Source of the DNA: an uncultured Lachnospiraceae bacterium
GTDB taxonomy: Bacteria > Bacillota > Clostridia > Lachnospirales > Lachnospiraceae
Length of the DNA: 64,000 bases
Assembly: GCA_910578795.1 (NCBI GenBank)
Contig: CAJTSD010000017.1
Span: forward strand, 1 to 64,000
Direction: 5' to 3'
The translations under genes were made by a program, and so were the position numbers. The notes under the pieces were generated by a model. It saw only the letters and a list, made by a program, of their open reading frames with translations. It searched no databases and was not told where the DNA came from. This document shows positions 51,888 through 59,319 of the stretch, one piece after another (positions within the stretch are counted from its first letter, which is position 1; the number at the start of each line of letters is the position of its first letter).

Positions 51888-53009
51888 ATGGCGGAGAAGA
51901 ATGGGCGACAATTAAATTACGAGCTGCTTCGCATCTTAGCGATGCTGATGATTGTGTGCCTCCATTATCTGAGCAAGGGCGGTTTTTTGGGCGTGCCTGC
52001 GCGGGAGCAAATCAGTACGTCGGGCTATGCGGCGTGGCTGATTGAGGCATTTTGTCTTGTCGCAGTGAATGTGTATGTGCTAATCAGCGGGTATTTCGGG
52101 GGCGTTTCCGAGACAAAAGATGTGCTGAAACGTCCTTTGAAAATATGGAAACAGGCGATATTTTATTCTGTGACAATCGGTGCGGTTGCGGTTATTACAG
52201 GGATATACCGCCATGATATGCATCAGACGTTTACAGGTTTTTCTGCAGGCTTGCAGCGGCTGGACATGTATCAGATTTTTACGTATCTTTTTCCAATTGT
52301 AACGGAGCATTACTGGTTTGCCACGTCTTATATCATTCTCTGTTTTTTTATGCCGTTTTTGGACAAGGGGGCAAATGCGCTCGACCAAAAGAGCTTTGCA
52401 AAGCTTTTAGGCGGTTTTCTGTTGATTTTCAGCGTGGCAAAGACCTTGATTCCGATGCAGCTTGCCTGGGACAAGTACGGGTACGACGCGTTTTGGTTTG
52501 TGACGCTCTATCTGACAGGAGGGTATATCCGGCGGTTTGGCATTCCGGTTCTTTGCAGCAGGGCAAGGGCGCTTGCGCTTTATGCCTGCAGTGTGCTTTT
52601 GATTTTTGCGTCGTTTCTCGTTATTCGGAAGATTTTTTTTGCAACGGGAAGTCTTTCGGCGTTTATCAGTTATGCGTATACGTATAATCATCTGCTCTGC
52701 TACCTTGGCGCGGTCGGTCTGTTTATGACATTTGATGGGCGTTTTGATAAAAGGACAGGGCGGCTTGAGCGTATTCGGAAACCGATAATGCTTGTGTCGG
52801 GTGCGACGTTTGGAGTGTATTTAATCCATGAGCATGTCAATATCCGGTATATGTGGGTGGAGTGGGTTCGGTGTGCGGATTGGGTTGGTGCGCCGCTTCC
52901 CCGGTTTTTGGGACATATGGCTGTTACGGTGCTGACGGTTTATGGTGTGTGTACGCTGATTGAGCTGCTGCGCCAAAAAGCTGGTGCATTATTCATAAGG
53001 AAGAGATAA
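51888..53009 (+). CDS. Membrane acyltransferase (acyltransferase-3/OafA family)
   Basis: A 373-residue polytopic protein with about ten helices. LNYELLRILAMLMIVCLHYLS gives the family's R...H motif, and FWFVTLYLTGGYIRRFG and GVYLIHEHVNIRYMW are typical of WecH/OafA-like O-acetyltransferases that acetylate surface glycans. GGAGGTATACT precedes the ATG. It directly abuts the next membrane gene. Confidence 0.88.
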   Translation: MAEKNGRQLNYELLRILAMLMIVCLHYLSKGGFLGVPAREQISTSGYAAWLIEAFCLVAVNVYVLISGYFGGVSETKDVLKRPLKIWKQAIFYSVTIGAVAVITGIYRHDMHQTFTGFSAGLQRLDMYQIFTYLFPIVTEHYWFATSYIILCFFMPFLDKGANALDQKSFAKLLGGFLLIFSVAKTLIPMQLAWDKYGYDAFWFVTLYLTGGYIRRFGIPVLCSRARALALYACSVLLIFASFLVIRKIFFATGSLSAFISYAYTYNHLLCYLGAVGLFMTFDGRFDKRTGRLERIRKPIMLVSGATFGVYLIHEHVNIRYMWVEWVRCADWVGAPLPRFLGHMAVTVLTVYGVCTLIELLRQKAGALFIRKR

Positions 53010-54797
53010 ATGGGGAAAATAAGGAACAGTATCAATGGAAAAAATTGTCTGAATTATTTGCTGGCGGCAGTTTTGGCGGTCTATCCGCTGCGCCATGCGT
53101 TTACGGGCGTTGATTTGATGGACGCAGGATATGCGCTTGGAAACTACCGCTTTTTTGACGTGCTCAATCCGATGTGGAAGCTTGCGACCTATCTTGCAAA
53201 TGTGACGGGGGTTGTGCTGTCAGATCTCCCCGGCGGGGGGACATGGGCAGGTATGAATGTTTACGCGGGTCTGTTAATCGGCGTTACGGCGGCAGCAGTA
53301 TTTTTGTATTTGTGCGGGCGTTACGGGGGAACGTTCAAAGCGGGAGCCGCGCTGTTTTTCCTTGCGGAATTTACCGCGCTCTCGCTGTGTTGGGCGCCAA
53401 ATGTGATTTTGTATCATTATCTTGGTTATCTGCTGATGACGGCTGCCGTGATGATTCTTTATGATGCGGTTATTAAGGACAGTAAACGGGGGTATCTGAC
53501 AGCCGGAGCGATTCTCGGGCTGTGTATTGCCGTTCGGATGCCGAATGTTACCTATATGGCGCTGATTGTGCCGCTATGGTATTTTAGTATTTTGAAAAAA
53601 GAGAAATTTAAGAAGCTGTTCAGCCGGACGCTTTACTGCATTGCGGGATATGCGGCAGGGCTGATTGTGCCGCTTGGGTGTATCTGCATGAAATATGGAC
53701 TTTCGGCGTATTTTGAGATGATTACTTCGCTTTTTGCAGTTACGGATACGGCGACCGATTATAAGCCGACAGCAATGGTCGGAGCGATGTTTGGGGATTA
53801 TATGCAGTATAGCGCATGGCTGGGCATTTTTGTGGCGTATGGTATTTTGGGTGTGACTGCATTTAAGGTTGTTGGTGTTATTTTTGCGAAAAAGGAGTTT
53901 TCAGACAAAATAACAGTAGTTATAAAATCGCTATATTTATTGGGAATGGCAGTGCTTTTGCGTTTTTGCTATGGCAGAGGCATGTTCGGCTTTGATTATA
54001 CGGATTTTTTCAGTATGTATAAGTGGGTGACTGTATCTCTTTTGGCTGTGATGATTGCCTGTGTGTGGACATTGTGTTCGGCAAAAATAGAAGAGGGGGC
54101 GAAGCTGTGGGCTGTCTTTTTGCTGGTAATCATATGGATTACGCCGCTTGGCAGCAATAATGGGTTATATCCGATTATGAATAATCTGTTTCTTGTTGCT
54201 CCGGTGTCTGTCTATCTGTTTGCGAAAATTTGGGGAACGCTGCGTGCTGATACGAAATTCCGGTCGGACAGGCGTTTTGCTGCGGTCAGTGTGTGCCTGA
54301 TGATATTGGTGTGTACAATGGTGCAGAGTATTCTTTTTGGGTATCGGTTTCTGTTTCATGATGCAGAAGCTGCTGCGCGGCAGGAAACCATCGGCAGGCT
54401 GAACTGTAGTACGGCTGTTTCAGGGATGCGGACAACGGCAGGGAAAAAGCAGGCGATTGAGGAGCTTGACAGCTTTCTTTATGAAAGCGGACTGAATAAA
54501 AAACAAGTGATATTATATGGGGATATTCCCGCTGTTTCGTATCTTATGGATATGGAGCCTGCGGTGTTTACGACGTGGGGTGATTTGGCTTCCAACAGGC
54601 TGGAGCTGCTTGAGCGGGATTTGGAAAATCTGTACAAAAACGGCGAAACGCCTGTTGTGATTTTGGGGAAACAGGCGTTGGAAATCAGGGAGCAGAAAGG
54701 AATAGCGGACAAAAAACGTGACGCGATTCTTGCGTTTGCGGAAAAGTCGGGGTATGAGAGGGTGTATGAGAATGCGATGTTTGCGGTGTATGCATGA
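53010..54797 (+). CDS. GT-C-like polytopic membrane protein
   Basis: A 595-residue protein with about eleven transmembrane helices in the first 440 residues and a soluble C-terminal domain of 150 residues. The first extracytoplasmic loop has an acidic pair (TGVDLMDAGY) as in GT-C glycosyltransferases that use polyprenyl-phosphate sugars. No family could be assigned firmly. Its TAA-ATG junction with the acyltransferase shows co-translation. The companion at 56020 has a similar layout. It would use lipid-linked sugars made by the GtrB/ArnC-type enzymes. Confidence 0.7.
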   Translation: MGKIRNSINGKNCLNYLLAAVLAVYPLRHAFTGVDLMDAGYALGNYRFFDVLNPMWKLATYLANVTGVVLSDLPGGGTWAGMNVYAGLLIGVTAAAVFLYLCGRYGGTFKAGAALFFLAEFTALSLCWAPNVILYHYLGYLLMTAAVMILYDAVIKDSKRGYLTAGAILGLCIAVRMPNVTYMALIVPLWYFSILKKEKFKKLFSRTLYCIAGYAAGLIVPLGCICMKYGLSAYFEMITSLFAVTDTATDYKPTAMVGAMFGDYMQYSAWLGIFVAYGILGVTAFKVVGVIFAKKEFSDKITVVIKSLYLLGMAVLLRFCYGRGMFGFDYTDFFSMYKWVTVSLLAVMIACVWTLCSAKIEEGAKLWAVFLLVIIWITPLGSNNGLYPIMNNLFLVAPVSVYLFAKIWGTLRADTKFRSDRRFAAVSVCLMILVCTMVQSILFGYRFLFHDAEAAARQETIGRLNCSTAVSGMRTTAGKKQAIEELDSFLYESGLNKKQVILYGDIPAVSYLMDMEPAVFTTWGDLASNRLELLERDLENLYKNGETPVVILGKQALEIREQKGIADKKRDAILAFAEKSGYERVYENAMFAVYA

Positions 54798-54830
54798 GTT
54801 TTCGCGGGCTGTGGATTTCCAATATTTTCC

Positions 54831-54859
54831 TTGCAAAATCCCGTCATAATGTGTAATAT
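54831..54859 (+). promoter_or_regulatory. Promoter of the wecE operon
   Basis: TTGCAA (54831-54836), exact 17-nt spacer, TAATAT (54854-54859), followed by GGGAGAGGAG before the wecE start. It marks a third transcription unit in the surface-glycan region. Confidence 0.75.
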
Positions 54860-54892
54860 TAAGAATAGAAAAATATGGGAGAGGAGAACCAC

Positions 54893-56023
54893 ATGATTTA
54901 CTTTAACGTCCCTCCGTTTACGGGAAGGGAAATCGAATATATCAAGCAATCCGTGGAAAATCAGAAAATATGTGGTGACGGTCCTTTCACACAGAAATGC
55001 AGCGAATGGATTGAACAGCAGACCGGTACGGCAAAATGCCTGCTTACGACTTCCTGCACGCATGCGACGGAGCTTGCGGCACTGCTTGCGGACGTTAAGG
55101 AGGGCGATGAGGTCATTATGCCGTCCTATACGTTTGTGTCAACCGCAGACGCATTTGTACTGCGCGGTGCGACGGCAGTCTTTGTAGACATTCGTCCCGA
55201 CACCATGAATATTGACGAAAATCTGATAGAGGCTGCAATTACCCCAAACACAAAGGCAATTGCACCGGTTCATTATGCGGGTGTCGCCTGCGAGATGGAC
55301 AAGATTATGGAGATTGCAAAAAAGCACAACCTCTTTGTTATTGAAGATGCCGCACAGTGCATTATGGCAACCTACAAGGGAAAAGCGCTTGGCGCGATCG
55401 GCGATTTTGGCTGTTATTCGTTCCATGAAACAAAAAACGTAAGCATGGGAGAGGGCGGCGCACTTTTAATACAAGATGAAAAATATATTACAGACGCCGA
55501 AATTATCCGCGAAAAGGGCACAAACCGTTCGCAGTATTACAGGGGACAAGTGGACAAGTACCGTTGGATGAATTATGGTTCCTCGTATCTGCCAAGCGAC
55601 ATGAACGCCGCGTATTTATGGGCGCAGCTGGAGCTTGCACAGGAAATCACGAATGCAAGACTTGCGCGCTGGGAACAGTACGATACGCTGCTGCAGCCGT
55701 TGAAGGAGCGGGGGCTTTTGGAGCTTCCGACCATTCCCGAAGGCTGTGTGCACAACGGACATATGTACTATGCAAAAGCGCGTGACCTGGAGGAGCGGAC
55801 AAAGCTTCTTGCATTTTTAAAGGAAAACGGCATATGGAGCGTATTTCACTACGTTCCGCTTCACAGTGCGCCTGCGGGGCTGAAATTCGGCAGGTTTGCG
55901 GGGGAAGATGTATACACGACCAAAGAAAGCGAACGTATTTTCAGACTTCCGATGTTTTATGCATTAAAGGAGTCTGAGGTTGATTATATTGTTAGCAAAG
56001 TGAAGGAGTTCTATCACGTATGA
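54893..56023 (+). CDS. wecE: dTDP-4-amino-4,6-dideoxygalactose transaminase, WecE
   Basis: A 376-residue DegT-family aminotransferase closely resembling enterobacterial WecE/RffA: CGDGPFTQKCSEW, GDEVIMPSYTFVSTADAF, PVHYAGVACEMD, VIEDAAQCIMATYKGKALG, YSFHETKNVSMGEGGA (Schiff-base lysine) and REKGTNRSQYYRGQVDKY. It makes dTDP-Fuc4N from dTDP-4-keto-6-deoxyglucose. RfbA and RfbB, needed for the substrate, must lie elsewhere. The N-acyltransferase at 57830 probably modifies the new amine. Confidence 0.95.
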   Translation: MIYFNVPPFTGREIEYIKQSVENQKICGDGPFTQKCSEWIEQQTGTAKCLLTTSCTHATELAALLADVKEGDEVIMPSYTFVSTADAFVLRGATAVFVDIRPDTMNIDENLIEAAITPNTKAIAPVHYAGVACEMDKIMEIAKKHNLFVIEDAAQCIMATYKGKALGAIGDFGCYSFHETKNVSMGEGGALLIQDEKYITDAEIIREKGTNRSQYYRGQVDKYRWMNYGSSYLPSDMNAAYLWAQLELAQEITNARLARWEQYDTLLQPLKERGLLELPTIPEGCVHNGHMYYAKARDLEERTKLLAFLKENGIWSVFHYVPLHSAPAGLKFGRFAGEDVYTTKESERIFRLPMFYALKESEVDYIVSKVKEFYHV

Positions 56024-57843
56024 TGGATAGCCGCACAGGCAGGAAAGCAGGCAGAGCGTTTCTTCTGACCGCGATTCTGATCGTGTTCACCCTACTGCTT
56101 GTGGCGTTTCCTGCAATTGTATTTGATTTTTATTATGATTTGAATGACGATACGCTTATCAAAGATATCGTTTCGGGCGCATACACGGGCACGCCGAGCG
56201 GCTATAGTGTACAGCTTTTGTTTCCGCTTGCGTGGCTGATTGCCCTGTTGTACAAAGTTGTACCAGGTGTGGCATGGTATGGCTTGTTTTTGTGCGCCTG
56301 TCAGTTTGGCTCGGTAATTCTTATTGCAATTCGTCTTACCACATTGTTTCAGACCACAAAAGGTCGCATTATGGCGCTTCTTGCGGAGCTTTTTCTGTTT
56401 ATGGGACTCTTTTTGCGTGAGCTTGTCATCGTACAGTACAGTGTGACGGCAGGCATGTGCATGATGTGCGCTATTTTTCTGTTTATCACCTCTGGCAACA
56501 GCAGTAAAAAAGGAAAAAATGCAATTTCCCTCTTTTTGGTCGTGTTGGCATTTCTGATTCGGACGAAAGTCTGTCTGATGCTGATGCCCTTTTTACTATA
56601 TGCAGGTTTCTTTCGGTGGGGTTTAGAGGAAAAAATCTTTACAGGCGCTAATTTTAGAAAATATTTGCTGCTGCTTGGCGGCGCACTGCTTGGTATGCTT
56701 GCGGTATTTTGTTTGGACATGCTGGCATATCATGGAAATGATTGGAGCAATTTCAGGGAGTTTTTTGACGCAAGGACAAAGCTTTATGACTTTTACGATA
56801 TTCCAAATTATGAGCAGAACAAGGAATTCTATGAAACGGTAGGGCTTTCCCGGGAGTCCTATGCGCTATTGGAAAACTATAATTTTGCGTTGGATGAGTC
56901 GATTGATACATGGCTTCTGAAGTCGATGGCAGAATATCAGAAGGGACAGCTGAACAATACATTTGGTTTTGTGAGCAGAAACAGTATCCGGGATGCGCTT
57001 TGGCTATATAAGGACAGGATGTTGAAGCATTTAGATGCGGCTGATTTCGCTGTTGCCGCAGCTTACGTGATTTATGTACTTTTTTGCCTGATACCGGCGG
57101 CAAAAAACAGGGAGCTTTGGAGAGCGCTTCGCAGGATTGTGCCGAAAATCGCACTGCTATTGGTTATAAGGAGTGTTTTATGGTTATATTTATATATGGC
57201 GGACAGAGTACTTACGCGCGTGACGATGCCGCTTCTGATGACGGAGCTGGCATGTATTATCAGCTTTTGGTTAAATGATATGCAAAGACTGCCTAAAACT
57301 GTCAGGCAGGAAAAAAAGGGTATGACGATAAAAACCGTGTATCTTTTGGCTGTTTTTATGCTTGCAGCCGCGTTTGCGGTGAACTTTATGCGCGTCAGTG
57401 AGGAATATGAGGCAAGGGCTGCCGCTGATAAGCGGTGGTATGCGTTTATGGACTACTGTCGCGAGAATGCAACGAATTATTATGTGATGGATGTGTATTC
57501 CGCAACCTCGTATCAGGGCGCTTCCTATTCGGAAAAGATATTTCTGGACGTGGATAATTCCTATAAAAATTATGATTATTGCGGAGGCTGGATGGCAAAA
57601 AGTCCGCTTGCGCGAAAAAAGCTTGCGGATCAGGGCTTCCGTGATATGCAGAGTGCGCTTCTTGGCAGAAAAGGCGCGTATTTTGTGGTGGCGCCTGACA
57701 GGGACATGCAGTGGATGAAAGCATATTATGCCAAACGTGGTGTCTGCATAGAGTGCAGGCGTGTCGATGAAATCCGTACGGACAGCAATGAAACGGCATT
57801 TGTGGTTTATGATATTTGGAGGGCTGACAATGAAACCGGTTGA
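56020..57843 (+). CDS. GT-C-like polytopic membrane protein
   Basis: A 607-residue protein with about eleven transmembrane helices and a soluble C-terminal domain of some 130 residues ending in AFVVYDIWRADNETG. The first loop carries DLNDDTLIKDI, an acidic motif where GT-C enzymes bind the lipid-phosphate sugar. Overlap of 4 bp with wecE shows coupling. It shares layout, not obvious sequence, with the protein at 53010; no family name is certain. Confidence 0.7.
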   Translation: MMDSRTGRKAGRAFLLTAILIVFTLLLVAFPAIVFDFYYDLNDDTLIKDIVSGAYTGTPSGYSVQLLFPLAWLIALLYKVVPGVAWYGLFLCACQFGSVILIAIRLTTLFQTTKGRIMALLAELFLFMGLFLRELVIVQYSVTAGMCMMCAIFLFITSGNSSKKGKNAISLFLVVLAFLIRTKVCLMLMPFLLYAGFFRWGLEEKIFTGANFRKYLLLLGGALLGMLAVFCLDMLAYHGNDWSNFREFFDARTKLYDFYDIPNYEQNKEFYETVGLSRESYALLENYNFALDESIDTWLLKSMAEYQKGQLNNTFGFVSRNSIRDALWLYKDRMLKHLDAADFAVAAAYVIYVLFCLIPAAKNRELWRALRRIVPKIALLLVIRSVLWLYLYMADRVLTRVTMPLLMTELACIISFWLNDMQRLPKTVRQEKKGMTIKTVYLLAVFMLAAAFAVNFMRVSEEYEARAAADKRWYAFMDYCRENATNYYVMDVYSATSYQGASYSEKIFLDVDNSYKNYDYCGGWMAKSPLARKKLADQGFRDMQSALLGRKGAYFVVAPDRDMQWMKAYYAKRGVCIECRRVDEIRTDSNETAFVVYDIWRADNETG

Positions 57844-58378
57844 TAAGGATTTTGTGATAAAGGGAGAAACGGTATATTTAAGACCGATTACCGAGGCGGA
57901 TACGCAGCTTGTGCTTGGCTGGCGCAATGCCCCGGATGTTGTAGAAAACTTTTTATACCGAAAGGAAATTACGGTGCAGGAGCATTTAAGCTGGCTTGAA
58001 AATAAAGTTTTTACAGGACAGGTACATCAGTTTGTGATTTGTGACATAGAAGATGATACGCCGATTGGATCCGTCTATCTGCAAAATTTCGACGAAGACA
58101 ATCATAAGGCGGAGTGGGGCTTGTTTTTGGATGCGAATGGAACACGCAGCAAAGGCGTTGGAACACAGGTCGGAAATTTAATTCTTGATTACGCGTTTCA
58201 CGATTTGAAGCTGCATAAGCTGCACTCAAGAGTGCTTGCCTACAATAAACCGTGTGTGCGTATGAACGAAAAATTGGGTTTTCGGCAGGAAGCATATTTG
58301 AGGGACGAGCTTTTGCTAAACGGAAAATATGAGGATTTAATCCTTTACGGAGCTTTAGAAGGAGACAAACGGGAATGA
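57830..58378 (+). CDS. GNAT acetyltransferase, WecD/PseH-like role
   Basis: A 182-residue RimJ/RimL-type GNAT: VYLRPITEADTQLVLGWRNAPDVV, WGLFLDANGTRSKGVGTQVG (acetyl-CoA loop) and AYNKPCVRMNEKLGFRQEA. Co-transcribed with wecE, it most likely acylates the 4-amine of dTDP-Fuc4N. The sequence type equals that of PseH proteins too, so its substrate could be the PseC product. GGAGGG precedes the ATG, which lies inside the end of the preceding gene. Confidence 0.85.
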   Translation: MKPVDKDFVIKGETVYLRPITEADTQLVLGWRNAPDVVENFLYRKEITVQEHLSWLENKVFTGQVHQFVICDIEDDTPIGSVYLQNFDEDNHKAEWGLFLDANGTRSKGVGTQVGNLILDYAFHDLKLHKLHSRVLAYNKPCVRMNEKLGFRQEAYLRDELLLNGKYEDLILYGALEGDKRE

Positions 58379-59319
58379 GCAAAATCAGCTTTGTCATACC
58401 ATGCTACCGCAGTGAACATACGATTGAGGCAGTTGTGGCAGAAATTATGGATACGATGAAGGGGCTTGCGGCATACGACTATGACATTTTTCTCGTAAAT
58501 GACTGCTCCCCCGATAATACATTTTCAGTAATAAGACAAATTTGTGAAAAGTATAACAACATTAAGGGAATCAGTCTTGCGAAAAATTTTGGGCAGCATG
58601 CGGCGCTGATGGCAGGACTGCGAAAGTCGGACGGGGATATTGTGGTGTGTCTTGACGATGACGGGCAGACGCCTGCGAATGAGGTGGGCAAGCTGATTGA
58701 TGCGATTGAGCAGGGCAGGGACGTGGTCTATGCGAGCTACAATTCCAAGAAACATAGCGCGTTCCGCAATTTTGGCAGTCATATCAATGACATTATGACA
58801 CGCATTATGTTGGGGAAACCCAAGGAGCTGCAGCTGACAAGCTATTTTGCGGCAAAACGTTTTGTCGTTGACAGTATGCTGCAGTATGAACATAGTTATC
58901 CGTATGTGATTGGTTTGGTGCTGCGTGCCACGAAAAATATTTCAAACGTGCCCGTAAACCACAGGAAACGGGAAGTCGGCAGCTCCGGTTATACTATGCG
59001 AAAGCTGCTTTCCCTTTGGTTTAACGGATTTACCGCATTTTCTATTCTTCCGCTGCGGATTGCGACGGCGACGGGGGTGTTCTTCGCGGTGGCAGGATTT
59101 CTTTACGGAATTTATACGGTGATCAAGAAGCTGGTCAATCCGGCAGTGCCGATGGGATTTAGCTCGCTAATGGCGGCTGTTGTCTTTTTCGGCGGTATGC
59201 TGATGATTATGCTTGGACTGATTGGCGAGTACATTGGGCGCATTTATATCTGCATCAACCGTTCCCCACAGTATGTGATACGTGAGGAAACAGGGGCAAA
59301 GGAAGGTGAAGACTTGTGA
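58375..59319 (+). CDS. ArnC/GtrB-like family 2 glycosyltransferase
   Basis: A 314-residue GT-A enzyme with two C-terminal helices: ISFVIPCYRSEHTIEAVV, LVNDCSPDNTF, LAKNFGQHAALMAGLRKSDG, LDDDGQTP and RKREVGSSGYTMRKL. It belongs to the undecaprenyl-phosphate sugar transferases (ArnC, GtrB). After WecE and an N-acyltransferase it probably places a Fuc4N-type sugar on undecaprenyl phosphate for GT-C enzymes acting outside. Overlaps its neighbours by 4 bp on each side. Confidence 0.88.
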   Translation: MSKISFVIPCYRSEHTIEAVVAEIMDTMKGLAAYDYDIFLVNDCSPDNTFSVIRQICEKYNNIKGISLAKNFGQHAALMAGLRKSDGDIVVCLDDDGQTPANEVGKLIDAIEQGRDVVYASYNSKKHSAFRNFGSHINDIMTRIMLGKPKELQLTSYFAAKRFVVDSMLQYEHSYPYVIGLVLRATKNISNVPVNHRKREVGSSGYTMRKLLSLWFNGFTAFSILPLRIATATGVFFAVAGFLYGIYTVIKKLVNPAVPMGFSSLMAAVVFFGGMLMIMLGLIGEYIGRIYICINRSPQYVIREETGAKEGEDL

